Positions 29,704-38,540 of a DNA stretch of 64,000 nt are shown piece by piece. The stretch is from Mycolicibacterium litorale (lineage in GTDB: Bacteria; Actinomycetota; Actinomycetes; Mycobacteriales; Mycobacteriaceae). The position numbers were made by a program, and so were the translations under genes. The stretch's first letter is position 1; the number at the start of each line of letters is the position of its first letter. The notes below the pieces were generated by a model. That model was not told the origin of the DNA, searched no databases, and worked only from the letters and a program-made list of their open reading frames with translations. Location of the stretch: NCBI GenBank assembly GCA_002007745.1, contig CP019882.1, forward strand, positions 5,394,001 to 5,458,000. Direction: 5' to 3'.

Positions 29704-29745
29704 TGGAGCCGCCTGGGGGAATCGAACCCCGACCTATTCATTACA
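29704..29745 (-). other. Attachment site: 3' half of tRNA-Thr
   Basis: Read on the minus strand, TGTAATGAATAGGTCGGGG is followed by TTCGATTCCCCC and AGGCGGCTCCA. This is an anticodon-loop remainder (TGT), anticodon stem 3' side, variable loop, T arm, acceptor 3' strand and CCA. The base before TGT is A where a tRNA needs U33, so tRNA identity stops at the anticodon; this is the likely crossover edge. The T stem has four Gs facing five Cs. The intact gene (5' half AGGCGGC complement) is not in the window and should be at the far prophage end. Confidence 0.82.
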
Positions 29746-29969
29746 TGGGAACCAGCAAAACCTCTACTGGGCAACTATCGCCTGAGGCGGCCAAGATCTG
29801 CCCGCTGCGTCCGGCAAAGATTGGTCCGCCATTACGTCAGCGCCGCAAGGCGAGCTAGCGTAGTCCGCTACTTGATCTGAACTGCAATGTTCCGTGCTGG
29901 AAACGTATCGGAATCGAGACGCACGAATCGCTCACAGCATACTGATAGCCGTCCTTAAGGTGATCACTT

Positions 29970-30893
29970 GTGAATTCAACTAATCAATTAGGTAGCTATC
30001 CGGTGGTCGCGGAATGGCGCACGCGGCAGTTCGCCCAATCACTGTCCAAACGGACAGTCGAAGAGCGCGTCGCGACCGTCATCCGCATGGCCGACTGGTG
30101 CCACGTCCAACCCGAGACGGCCACCACCGCCGACATCGCCAGCTGGCTCGCTGAGGCCGGCGAGTGGTCCGTCAACACCCGGTGGACCTATCACACGTCG
30201 CTGTCCGCGTGGTTCCTCTGGCTGCAGAAGCAGGGCAGGCGACTCGACAACCCGATGATCAATCTCGATCGGCCGAAGCGGGTCAAGGGACTCCCCCATC
30301 CCCCGTCGAACGCGCAGATCCGGCGGCTGCTGGCTCAAAGGTTCCGGCGACGGACCTGGGCGATGATCACCCTCGCGTTGTTCGCCGGCCTCCGGGCCCA
30401 CGAGATCGCCAAGATCAGGGGCGAGGACTTCGACCTGGTCGAACAGACCCTCACCGTCACCGGAAAGGGCGGATACACCGCCACCCTCCCGCTGCACCAC
30501 CGCGCCCTCGAGTTGGCATACCAGATGCCCCGCAAGGGCTACTGGTTTCCGGGCACGGAACGTGGCCACCAACGCCGCGAATCGGTTTGCGGCACCGTCA
30601 AGGACGCGATGGTCCGCGCCGGTGTGCCGGGCTCGTGCCACTCGCTGCGGCACTGGTTTGCGACAAACCTGCTTGAGGCGGGTGTCGACGTTCGCGTCGT
30701 TCAGACACTCTTGCGCCACCAAAACTTGGCCACCACCGAGATCTACACGCGGGTATCAGAAACGCGCCGCGCGACGGATATCCAGCTACTTGACCCGTTC
30801 CGAATGGAGCCGCTAGCGCGCGTCACCGAGCACATGAGGGCGCAGGTATTCCACGATGAGGACGAAGGCGCCGCGGCAGGCAACGCCGCTTAA
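29970..30893 (+). CDS. Phage integrase, tyrosine recombinase
   Basis: A 307-residue recombinase that integrates the prophage at tRNA-Thr. The SAM-like core-binding domain is at about 15-100 and the catalytic domain at 110-275. Catalytic residues are Arg142 (AGLRAHE), Lys166 (TGKGG), His224 and Arg227 (HSLRH), His250 (LLRHQN) and Tyr259 (TEIYTR). The GTG at 29970 follows AAGGTGAT. There is no long N-terminal arm-binding domain. The 224 bases to the tRNA remnant hold no gene; by position they are the attP side, and I see no clear arm-site repeats. Confidence 0.95.
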   Translation: MNSTNQLGSYPVVAEWRTRQFAQSLSKRTVEERVATVIRMADWCHVQPETATTADIASWLAEAGEWSVNTRWTYHTSLSAWFLWLQKQGRRLDNPMINLDRPKRVKGLPHPPSNAQIRRLLAQRFRRRTWAMITLALFAGLRAHEIAKIRGEDFDLVEQTLTVTGKGGYTATLPLHHRALELAYQMPRKGYWFPGTERGHQRRESVCGTVKDAMVRAGVPGSCHSLRHWFATNLLEAGVDVRVVQTLLRHQNLATTEIYTRVSETRRATDIQLLDPFRMEPLARVTEHMRAQVFHDEDEGAAAGNAA

Positions 30894-30950
30894 CATCAGA
30901 TAGGTCGTCTACCGGACAGAGGCACGACTGCAGCTCTACGCTATGCGGTC

Positions 30951-31384
30951 ATGCACCTGCTGCTGAGCGCATCGTCGTTCACGGTCGCCTCAGTTGCGGC
31001 CATCGCGATCACCGCATTGGCGCCAGCGCACGCGAGCCCGGAGGATCCTTACGGCGGCGAGGACTGGGTCGCTCTTGCGATCGCACCACTCTCGACTGAA
31101 CCACCGTGGTACGGCCTCGCGGGCACGCAGGATGAGGCAGTACGAATTGCCATGGATCTGTGCAGCCACGGAGCTCGCGGCAATCCCTGTTACGTCGCGA
31201 CCGTTACCCAGTACGGCTGCGGCGCAGTCGCCGTCAACCATCAGACCGGGGCGTTCATGGCGGCCCGAGGCCCTGACGAAACCAGCGCGATCCAGGGAAC
31301 CGCCAACAGGACACTCGCCGACGCGGATGCCCAAGGTTTCCAGTTGGCGGGCGTGAAATGCTCGATACCCAGTACGCCCCCTAA
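30951..31384 (+). CDS. Secreted DUF4189-like protein (apparent frameshift at the end)
   Basis: A predicted exported protein: signal peptide MHLLLSASSFTVASVAAIAI with ALAPAHASPED cleavage, then WVALAIAP, a cysteine pair in CSHGARGNPCYVATV, YGCGAVAVNH, and a final VKCSIPST. The pattern fits DUF4189, small secreted mycobacterial proteins of unknown role. As given, the frame runs on to 31943 antisense to two phage genes. Adding one C to the run at 31377-31381 stops it at TAA 31382-31384, before the terminator, which is more sensible (144 residues). TACGCT at 30937-30942 lies eight bases before the ATG, as in a leaderless promoter. Separate from the late operon, so probably expressed in the lysogen. 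Confidence 0.65.
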
Positions 31385-31391
31385 TGACGGG

Positions 31392-31427
31392 AAAACGCCC
31401 CCTCGCCCGCAGGCTTCGAGGGGGGCG
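31392..31427 (-). terminator. Rho-independent terminator of the phage late operon
   Basis: On the minus strand a stem of about ten base pairs (CGCCCCCCTCG with CGAGGGGGCG, one bulged base) around an 11-base loop is followed by TTTTC. It lies 48 bases past the last late gene (stop at 31475) and faces the convergent DUF4189 gene. Confidence 0.8.
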
Positions 31428-31474
31428 ATCCCGGAAAGGATGTCAGGTTACGACGCGACTCGACTGCGCGCTAT

Positions 31475-31852
31475 TCACTTCTCGCCGAGGCGACGCCATA
31501 TCGCGGAGAGTCGGGCGTCGACGTCGCCGCGGAGTTCACGCATCCGCTCGCGTCGCTCGTCCCTTTCCTCCCGGATGTCGGTGTGCACCCTGTCGAGGTT
31601 CTCGTCGAGCCGGTCGAAGCGCTCGTCGAGGTCGATGCGCAATGCCTTGTCGTGGTCGTTGACGGTCGACTCGTGGACAGCGTCCAGTTTCTCGTTGGCA
31701 GCCTTGAGCTGGCGACGAGCCGACAACGTCGTTCCTAGGACGACGGGCAGGCCGACGGTGATCGCAAGACCACCCCAAACTCCCACGACGAGCAGCAGAT
31801 GGTCGAACACATCCATCCAGGAGTCTGGGTTGCCCCAGTGGTCGAAGTTCAC
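31475..31852 (-). CDS. Membrane-anchored coiled-coil protein, possible second holin or spanin-like
   Basis: 125 residues: one membrane segment near 15-42 (DHLLLVVGVWGGLAITVGLP), then a long charged helix rich in Arg, Glu and Asp (ERFDRLDENLDRVHTDIREE). It overlaps the holin gene end by four bases (GTG start in GTGA) and is the last gene of the leftward operon. Its place after lysin and holin suggests a lysis role by inference; mycobacteriophages often have a second small membrane gene here. Confidence 0.75.
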   Translation of the reverse strand: MNFDHWGNPDSWMDVFDHLLLVVGVWGGLAITVGLPVVLGTTLSARRQLKAANEKLDAVHESTVNDHDKALRIDLDERFDRLDENLDRVHTDIREERDERRERMRELRGDVDARLSAIWRRLGEK

Positions 31853-32243
31853 CGCCTGGCGGACTTCAGGAACTGTTCGACGAGTTCAATGGCGGCAGCG
31901 GCCGGCGGTCCAACGATCGGCGTTGCGCCGACGGCTTGGGTGACACCGGCAGCGATCTTCTCGAGAGCGGAGTTTGCCTCCGCGGCGGCGGACTGGAGGC
32001 TGTCGCGGTTCTGGATGACTGCCTGGACCTGGCCTAGCACCGACTCGTCGACCGGCGTTGTCCCGCCCTTGGGAAGGTTGGGCACGCCCCAGGTCGTCAG
32101 ACCAGTCAGGATGGCGCCCAAGCCGCCGATCCACAGTACGTATTGCGGGGTGCGTTGACCGTGGCCAGGAAGGTGGCCAGTGAGCCGGTGAGCGATGCGA
32201 GTGCCTTGGCGTTCTCGCGGACCTTGGTGATCGTGACAGACAT
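31849..32243 (-). CDS. Holin-like protein (apparent frameshift)
   Basis: From the ATG at 32243 (MSVTITKVRENAKALASLTG), a first frame reaches LATFLATVNAP. The matching continuation PQYVLWIGGLGAILTGL (a membrane segment with GLTTWGVPNLP) is in the next frame. Adding one base to the G run at 32147-32150 joins them into about 131 residues that end in IELVEQFLKSARR. Mycobacteriophage holins of this type have one membrane span and a soluble tail. It follows lysin A by three bases and precedes the second small membrane protein, a standard lysis cassette. Confidence 0.7.
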
Positions 32244-32246
32244 GAC

Positions 32247-33737
32247 TCATGCCCCTTTCTGGGCTTGCAGGACAGTCGGATTGGCGGCGGCGATGTACAG
32301 CAGGATCCGGGTCGCCAGCGCTTTGTCGTCGCTTCGATCCGGATTCTTGGTGAGGTCAGCGTCGGCGACCTCGGCGAGCAGCGCGAGTGTCTTCGGATCA
32401 CCGACGAGGCCCAGCAGGATCGACACGACGACGTGCACGTTGCCGTCCTCGTTCAAACCGATCCCGGCGATGGTGTCGATGTTGCCCTCCCCGAGGTGGC
32501 GCAGCGGCGACCGGGACGGGTAGGGGTTCTTCGCGAGGACTCGCAGTAGCGCGAGGGCCTCGCGCTGCTCGTCGGCGGTGAGTGCGGACATGAAATCGTC
32601 GTCTCCTATCGGGGTTGTTTGGATGCCGAGTGCAGCGGCGAATTGTGTTGCGGTGTAGCCGTCTGCGCTGTTCATGTCGCAGTTGCCGAACGGTGGTGCG
32701 CCCTCGGGCAGGCCGCCGCCGTGGCCCTGGCCGTCGGTGTATTGGTGGGCGATCTTGCCCGGGTAGGGCGGGTTCGAGCCGTAGGCGGCGACGACCAGGC
32801 GCATACCGGCGGGTTTGCGTGGCCACAGCGTGTTCAGGTCGGAGACGTTGCCGTAGCCGATGATGCGGCGGCGATCGCCCAACCACGCGGCCAGTGCGTC
32901 GATGGTGGCGTTGATGCCGGCGGACTGGTCGCCGCGGATCTGGCCTTCCCAGGACTCGACGTCGACCATCACTGCCATCTTCGGGTGCGGTTGGCCGACC
33001 ATGGCCTTATGGACGGCGACGCTGTCGACGCCGGGTCGGTAGACGAAGTACACGATGAAGAACGCCAAACGTCCGTCGTCGCAGGCCTTTTTGGCCCAGG
33101 CATAGTTTGCAGCCCATTTTTCGTCGCGGTGCGCGCCGTCGTTGGAGCGGATACAGATCACCCGATAGGGGTAGGAGTCGTCGACCGTGGTCTGCCATTC
33201 GGACACGTCGGCGTACAGGGTGTCGGGTGGTTCGATGACGGTGGGCGTGGTGCCGTCTTCGACGATCGGGCCGGGCAGGTAGGCCCAGGCGTTGGCGTAG
33301 GGATGGTCGATCGGCCAGGCGGCCGGCGCGGTGACGAGGCCCTTGCTGCCGGCGGACTCGATCCGCATGCCGTCGAGTTCGCCCCACATGTGCGAGTTCG
33401 CGCCGCCGCCCGGGCCGTGGTGGAACGCGAGCTTCACGACGGCGTCGGCGGGGATGTCGAGCGGGCTGCCGACGATGATGGTGCCGAACGGGCCGGTACC
33501 GTGCAGAGGGATCGGGCCGCCCATGGTGTCCGGGCGGTACGACTCGGTGGTGGTCTCGCGACCCCACTTGAACGTGCCGGTCACCCAGCCCAGCGTGTCG
33601 TCCCACACTCCCGAGCAGTCGGTGCCCAGCTTCGGGTTCTGGCCGAACATGCCCCCGTAGACGTAGGGGTCACCGAGGCGGGCCTGGACCTCGGCCTTGG
33701 CGTGCTCGACGTTCGCCCGGTAGATGAGGGCGGTCAT
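32247..33737 (-). CDS. Endolysin (lysin A): peptidase plus GH25 muramidase
   Basis: A 496-residue modular enzyme that cuts peptidoglycan at the end of infection. Residues 1-150 resemble an NlpC/P60-type peptidase (YVYGGMFGQNP, Cys41 in GTDCSGVWDD, His in GANSHMWGEL). Residues about 172-375 are a GH25 lysozyme domain (YADVSEWQT, acidic VMVDVESWEG, HQYTDGQGHG). The last 110 residues (LTADEQREALALLRVL onward) are a helical domain of unknown role that may bind the wall. No mycolylarabinogalactan esterase (lysin B) is recognised in the window. Confidence 0.92.
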   Translation of the reverse strand: MTALIYRANVEHAKAEVQARLGDPYVYGGMFGQNPKLGTDCSGVWDDTLGWVTGTFKWGRETTTESYRPDTMGGPIPLHGTGPFGTIIVGSPLDIPADAVVKLAFHHGPGGGANSHMWGELDGMRIESAGSKGLVTAPAAWPIDHPYANAWAYLPGPIVEDGTTPTVIEPPDTLYADVSEWQTTVDDSYPYRVICIRSNDGAHRDEKWAANYAWAKKACDDGRLAFFIVYFVYRPGVDSVAVHKAMVGQPHPKMAVMVDVESWEGQIRGDQSAGINATIDALAAWLGDRRRIIGYGNVSDLNTLWPRKPAGMRLVVAAYGSNPPYPGKIAHQYTDGQGHGGGLPEGAPPFGNCDMNSADGYTATQFAAALGIQTTPIGDDDFMSALTADEQREALALLRVLAKNPYPSRSPLRHLGEGNIDTIAGIGLNEDGNVHVVVSILLGLVGDPKTLALLAEVADADLTKNPDRSDDKALATRILLYIAAANPTVLQAQKGA

Positions 33738-33787
33738 GCTGCGGTCACCAGCGCTGGTGTCTTGCCCAGTTTGAGAGCAGGAGTCAT
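33734..33787 (-). CDS. Possible 17-residue leader peptide before lysin A
   Basis: MTPALKLGKTPALVTAA, whose stop overlaps the lysin A start as ATGA. Only overlap and position support it; the ribosome site is weak. It could act in translational coupling, or be chance. The rest of the 126-base gap to 33864 shows nothing else. Confidence 0.25.
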   Translation of the reverse strand: MTPALKLGKTPALVTAA

Positions 33788-33863
33788 CCGACAGACCTTT
33801 CGAGTAGCTTTGCGAGTAGATGAATCCGCGCAGGTCAGACCAGCCCCATTGGGCACGCGCGGT

Positions 33864-34082
33864 TTACGGCTGAAATGCGATCTGGAGCAGCGCGCGGCGG
33901 CGGTGTGGCCACCGTGCGGAGCCGTCGCCGATGCCGAACCGTTCGCGGCCGGGGTGGTCGGCGATCGGGTGTTCGCAGATGGTGCAGATGTCTTCGGGAT
34001 GGCCTTCGTTGTTGTCGGGGTCGCACATGCCGAAGTTGTCGAGGCGTTGCAGCCACGCCCTGAGCCCGTTGCGCTGAGGCAT
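33864..34082 (-). CDS. Small zinc-ribbon-like phage protein
   Basis: 72 residues from the ATG at 34082: MPQRNGLRAWLQRLDNFGMC, then DICTICEHPIADH. Cys-x2-Cys with further Cys and His could hold one zinc. It sits between the SGNH tail protein and lysin A. Function unknown. Confidence 0.6.
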   Translation of the reverse strand: MPQRNGLRAWLQRLDNFGMCDPDNNEGHPEDICTICEHPIADHPGRERFGIGDGSARWPHRRRALLQIAFQP

Positions 34083-34084
34083 GT

Positions 34085-35185
34085 TCAGTGTCTCGGCACG
34101 ATGTTTCGCCATTGGCCGTCGATCTGGATTCGCGGCACGATCCGATACCACATCCCGTGCCAACCGAGGTTGGGCTTGAGGATGTCGGTGGGGATGAAGG
34201 GTAGGACCGGGCGGCGGACGGTGCCGGCGAAGTCGTGATAGTCCTGTCCGGCATCGTTCGAGGCACGGACCTTGAAAGCGAAGTCTTGGAATCGTATTGG
34301 CGTTCCGGATAATTCGCCCGCCTCACTGAAGGTGATGCCGTCGGGTGGCTCACCCTCGGTGATCGCCCATTCGATCGGTTCCGCGCCCGTTGCTTCCAGC
34401 GTTTGGGTGTACGGGGTGCCGACCTCGAATGGGGGGATGGTGAGGGTGGTGATGGTGGGCGGGTCGCCGGCGGGTGGCTCGATCCCGGCGGTGAGGATGG
34501 TGAAGATCCAGTCGGCCTCGGCCTGGTAGCCAGCAGCGTTGGGGTGCAGGGTGTCGGTCATCAGCGCCGATTGCCAGATGTTCCCGAAGGCTTGGCGGGT
34601 GTCCATCAGGTAGACATCGGTAATGTTGGTGGCCTGCAGCGCCGGTGTCAGCGGGAGGTTGTGACCGGTCAAATCTGTTGCGAGAGCGTTGAATGCCGCA
34701 TCGTAGCTGCTGGAGTTGGCGACGTTCTCGGTGGTGATGATGATCGGAACACCGGGGCAGCGCGCTTTGACCGCGCTGATATAGCTGTGGATGTAGGTGA
34801 CGTACTGGCTTGGTGTGTAGCCGGCGTTGATGTCGTTGAAGCCGGTGCCGTGGATGATCAGGTCCGGGGTGGGCCCGCTGAGCATCGACGACAGCCAGAC
34901 GTTGACGTTCTGTGTCGTCCAGCCCGGCATCCCGGCATCGCGAACCAGAATCTGATTCGTCCCGGTTCCCGTGTGCAGGCTGTCGGGAGCAGTGTAGGTG
35001 CCGGTTACACCCCACTGCTGCCGCATGACCGGCATGTCGGCCCATTGGCCAAACCGCACGCCGGTTCGTCCGACCCATCCGCTCATGGCGGTGTCGGAGG
35101 CGCCATTGACGGTCGAGTCGCCTGTGGCCAGCAGTATCGCTGGCTGACGCGCAGCGACTTTGTCGACGAACGCGAAGGTGGTCAC
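34085..35185 (-). CDS. SGNH-hydrolase (GDSL esterase) with Ig-like domain, tail-associated
   Basis: 366 residues. The first 230 form an SGNH hydrolase: block I ATGDSTVNG (Ser24), block III IHGTGFNDIN (Asn117), block V DTLHPNAAGY (Asp211, His214), so the catalytic set is complete. A putative Ig domain follows (PPFEVGTPYTQTLEATGAEP), like those in the next tail protein. It may de-esterify cell-wall lipids or glycans during adsorption, or take over a lysin B-like step; this is inference. The GTG at 35185 overlaps the upstream stop (GTGA); the longer frame to 35500 is spurious. Confidence 0.85.
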   Translation of the reverse strand: MTTFAFVDKVAARQPAILLATGDSTVNGASDTAMSGWVGRTGVRFGQWADMPVMRQQWGVTGTYTAPDSLHTGTGTNQILVRDAGMPGWTTQNVNVWLSSMLSGPTPDLIIHGTGFNDINAGYTPSQYVTYIHSYISAVKARCPGVPIIITTENVANSSSYDAAFNALATDLTGHNLPLTPALQATNITDVYLMDTRQAFGNIWQSALMTDTLHPNAAGYQAEADWIFTILTAGIEPPAGDPPTITTLTIPPFEVGTPYTQTLEATGAEPIEWAITEGEPPDGITFSEAGELSGTPIRFQDFAFKVRASNDAGQDYHDFAGTVRRPVLPFIPTDILKPNLGWHGMWYRIVPRIQIDGQWRNIVPRH

Positions 35186-37749
35186 GGCCGCATCGGAATC
35201 GCGATGCAGGACCACGGCACTGAGCCGCTGAACACCGCATCGAATGTGGTGCTGGCGGCGGCGTCTCTGACGACCACGGGGGCGAACGGGCCACTTGCAT
35301 TGCCAGAAGCCCGCAATGCCCCGCCGCTGCTGGAGGTGTAGCCGGAATAGGCGTTCGACCCGCCGCCGAGGACGGCGAGAACCATGCCGTTCGTGGGGCA
35401 GGTAACCGCGCCGGTAGAAGGCGTTGCGCTGGTTCCACTCGTCGTGATGGCAGTGCCCAGTGAGCTGACCGACGTGTAGGAGCCGGCGTCGATGGTCCAC
35501 GTGCAGCCCACGCTGAAGGTGGCCGACACTGTCTTCGCCGTTCCGGTTCCAGCTCCGGCGTAGCGATAAACGTATGTGTGGCCTAGTGTTCCGCCGCCGT
35601 GCGGGACATGGAAGGTGTCCGTCGGGGTTGCACCGTTGTAGGTGAGGGCGGTCAGCGAGTGAGCGGTGATGTAGGCCGTGTTGACGATGAGGAACACGTC
35701 GGCGGCCGCCGCGGCGGTGTAGCTGCCTGTGTACGAGGCAGTCGATCCGGTAGCGAGAGTTCCCCAGTTATTGTCGTACTGCACACCCAGTGGGATCACG
35801 CTCCCCGTAAACGGTTGATCGTCGTGCTCGTGGGTATTGTCGGCGCGGACGGTGAACGGCCCGTAGGGACCAGCAGCCGTCGGGATGCCAGACAGTGTGG
35901 GGCCGGACTGGATGATGCCCCCCGGAAGCGATCCGGAAGGTTTCGACCAGGTGATGGTGGGGCCGCCGGTGGCCAAGGTGAGCGTCTGCTCGAACGGCAC
36001 CCCCACCGTCATGGGGAGCAAGCCCGTTTCGACGATGTTCGGGGTCGACTCGGCAACAGTCCACGTCAGCGTCACAGTGGCATCTGGGCTGTACCCGTTC
36101 GATGCCTTGATCGTGACGTTTCCCGGCCCGACAGTTGTCGGATTGCCGCTGACAACACCCGAGGGATTCATGCTCACGCCGGTGGGCCACGCGCCCGACG
36201 TCGTCGACCACGCGATCGGGCCGGTACCGGTCGCCGCCAATGTTTGCGAGAAGTCGAATCCCCGCCAAAACCCGCCCAACTCCGATGTGGCGATAGTGGG
36301 GGCCACACCGGTCACGGTCCAGGCGATGACCTTATCGACGTAGCCGACCCCGTTCGTGCAACGAATCGTGACGCTGCCCGGCCCAACCGTGTCGGCGTCT
36401 CCCGAGATCTCGTCCCCGACGAGATCAAGCCCATGCGGTAGAGCACCGGCGTGCACTTCCCACGTGAACGGAGTAGACCCCGACGCCGTCAATGTCAACG
36501 AATAGGGTGTCCCCGCAGCAATCGTGCCGAGGCTGGTGGTGGTGATGGTCGGCCCAATAGCCGACTCCACCACTCCCTCAAAGGTTTTCGTGGCTCGCCC
36601 GTGCAGGCTTGCAGCAGCAACTGTGAATCTGTAGGACTCCCACGTCGTGGGTTTTCCGTGCAGGTTGCCCTCAGTCGACAGCACCAACCCATCGGGCAGA
36701 GGATCGGAGTCTGGGTCCAGGGTCCACTCGAACGGACCCGTGCCCGACGCCTGGAGCATCTGGCTGAACACCGCGTCCTTGTTCAGGCTGTTCAGGATCT
36801 CGGTGGTGATGGTCGGCGGGGTTCCCGAGTAGTCGAACCACACATCGAAGTCGTGCGCGATCTCGGGCGGGCTGTCCTTGAGGAAGATCAGGGATTCGTC
36901 GACGTTCGGCCGGACGGTGGTGTCGGGGCCCAGGATCCCCCACACGACCGACGCGGAGACAGGGTCGCCGATCGGCACCGGGCCATCCGGGGAATCGGCC
37001 CACACTTGGAACGCGGTACCGCCCAACGCCGGAGTGACATCGACGATCGAATAGCCCGGGGGAAGCTGTATCGGCTCACCCGCGGGTACCGGGCCCGCAG
37101 GCGAGTCGACCAGCGGTTGAGCTGCTGCGATGTCACCCGGGTCCTGCGAGAACCCGGCGAACGCGGGGCCGGGCGGACCGTCCGGCAGCGTGATCGGATC
37201 GCCGGCGGGGACTGGCCCATCGAGGCTTTCCCTCAGAGGCTGCGCAACCCTACTGTTCTCCTCGTCCTGGTCGAATCCGGCGAATGACCATCCAGGCAAC
37301 CCGCGGCGGTCACCGACGACGGATTGGTTTGGCCCGGGAGCGAAGTCGGCGAGGTAGCTGGTGGTGTCGTCGCTGGGCAGACCGCTGATGTAGTACGGTG
37401 CGAAAGTCTGCCTCTCGCCGGGCATCTCGGGTGTGACGAGGTAGGTCAGTTCAGTGGCCAGGTGTAGATCGGGGTCGTCGGAGAGCAGTTCGACGCCGAG
37501 CTGTCCCGGGTCCTGGAGGTCGTATGGGGCGGCGCGTTTGGCTCGGGTGTCGTACATTCGGCCGTCGGAACGGATGTAGCCGGTGATCCGCTCGAAATCG
37601 AGCAGGGTGGGCCGCACATCGTCGGAGACGGCCATGAAGTCGCCGGGCTTGATGGTCAGGTCGAAGTGGATCTCCAGACCGGTCTTGGCGACGAAGCCGA
37701 GCTGGGTGAAAGTTTCGACGTCGGCGTGCATCCGGTGAGTGGCGGGCAT
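35182..37749 (-). CDS. Large minor tail protein with repeated putative-Ig domains
   Basis: 855 residues. An N-terminal phage domain (MPATHRMHADVETFTQLGFV) is followed near 150-290 by short repeats of the type GPVPAGDPITLP. At least four putative-Ig repeats follow from about 310 (PPTITTEILNSLNKDAVFSQ, GPTITTTSLGTIAAGTPYSL, APTIATSELGGFWRGFDFSQ, and a later one), then a Ser/Thr/Gly-rich beta domain at the C-terminus. It probably forms the exposed tail-tip fibre that meets the mycobacterial surface. Confidence 0.82.
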   Translation of the reverse strand: MPATHRMHADVETFTQLGFVAKTGLEIHFDLTIKPGDFMAVSDDVRPTLLDFERITGYIRSDGRMYDTRAKRAAPYDLQDPGQLGVELLSDDPDLHLATELTYLVTPEMPGERQTFAPYYISGLPSDDTTSYLADFAPGPNQSVVGDRRGLPGWSFAGFDQDEENSRVAQPLRESLDGPVPAGDPITLPDGPPGPAFAGFSQDPGDIAAAQPLVDSPAGPVPAGEPIQLPPGYSIVDVTPALGGTAFQVWADSPDGPVPIGDPVSASVVWGILGPDTTVRPNVDESLIFLKDSPPEIAHDFDVWFDYSGTPPTITTEILNSLNKDAVFSQMLQASGTGPFEWTLDPDSDPLPDGLVLSTEGNLHGKPTTWESYRFTVAAASLHGRATKTFEGVVESAIGPTITTTSLGTIAAGTPYSLTLTASGSTPFTWEVHAGALPHGLDLVGDEISGDADTVGPGSVTIRCTNGVGYVDKVIAWTVTGVAPTIATSELGGFWRGFDFSQTLAATGTGPIAWSTTSGAWPTGVSMNPSGVVSGNPTTVGPGNVTIKASNGYSPDATVTLTWTVAESTPNIVETGLLPMTVGVPFEQTLTLATGGPTITWSKPSGSLPGGIIQSGPTLSGIPTAAGPYGPFTVRADNTHEHDDQPFTGSVIPLGVQYDNNWGTLATGSTASYTGSYTAAAAADVFLIVNTAYITAHSLTALTYNGATPTDTFHVPHGGGTLGHTYVYRYAGAGTGTAKTVSATFSVGCTWTIDAGSYTSVSSLGTAITTSGTSATPSTGAVTCPTNGMVLAVLGGGSNAYSGYTSSSGGALRASGNASGPFAPVVVRDAAASTTFDAVFSGSVPWSCIAIPMRP

Positions 37750-37763
37750 TTGTGAGGGCCTCC

Positions 37764-38540
37764 CTAGTCTTCGGGCTCGACGTCGAAGGTGACTCGGCGT
37801 TTTGGGGTGGGGCGCGGCAGGCGCATCATGGCCGCGGTCAGTGCCGGGGCGACGACGAGGGGCTGCACGGAAGCGACCTGGTCGGCGGGGTTGAGGACGA
37901 CGGAGATCGCTGACCAGGGGCCGGCGACGGCGCGGCTGGCGGTCAGATTGAACGATGCGCCGGTGCCGCGGGCTTCGGAGATGAGCAGCGAGGTCGAGGT
38001 GTTGTTGAGGTAGCGCTGGGTTTTGTTGGCGTTGGACAGCCCGGAGCGAGTGCCGAAGAACGCCGCGATCATCGACGCTGGTGTCGCGCTGCCGGCCACC
38101 GACAGCGCGGTTCCGGTGCCGCTAACGGTGGTGACGGTGCCGAAGCTGTCGACTCCGGTGAAGGCCAGCGACGATCCCCGGATGACTCGGGGGAGGTTGA
38201 TGCCGAACACGTCGGTGGCGCCTTCGACTGCCGCGGTCATTCTCGGCGGGGTGCGGCCCGGTGTGACGCCGGTGATGCCGAACACCTCGGTCCATCCCCC
38301 ACCTGAGAGCCCGTTCCACGCGATCACACCGAGCGAGGCCATGAGGGTGCCGTTGCAGCGCGCGGAGCGGGTCAGCTGGCTCAGGGTGGCCGAGTCGACC
38401 GCGTAGGACAGGGCGGCGAGCACCGCGACGTCGGAGCCTTCGACTGGCTGATTCCATTCGACCAGGTTGTCCAGGGAGATGCTGAACACGTTCTGGTCGG
38501 CGAGGTCGCCGCCACCGACCGCGCCGGAGAAGACCGCCAT
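37764..38540 (-). CDS. Minor tail protein
   Basis: 258 residues from the ATG at 38540 (MAVFSGAVGGGDLADQNVFS). It is mostly beta-rich with low charge and a basic C-terminal strand (PRPTPKRRVTFDVEPED). The ATG shares one base with the upstream stop (TGATG). Identified as tail from position and composition; no specific domain recognised. Confidence 0.72.
   Translation of the reverse strand: MAVFSGAVGGGDLADQNVFSISLDNLVEWNQPVEGSDVAVLAALSYAVDSATLSQLTRSARCNGTLMASLGVIAWNGLSGGGWTEVFGITGVTPGRTPPRMTAAVEGATDVFGINLPRVIRGSSLAFTGVDSFGTVTTVSGTGTALSVAGSATPASMIAAFFGTRSGLSNANKTQRYLNNTSTSLLISEARGTGASFNLTASRAVAGPWSAISVVLNPADQVASVQPLVVAPALTAAMMRLPRPTPKRRVTFDVEPED

Noticed and set aside
29704..29745. A complete tRNA gene
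   Set aside because: The D arm and the 5' acceptor strand are absent; only the 3' half exists.
30951..31943. A 330-codon DUF4189 protein
   Set aside because: After about codon 143 it becomes Arg/Ser-rich antisense of two phage genes and crosses a terminator.
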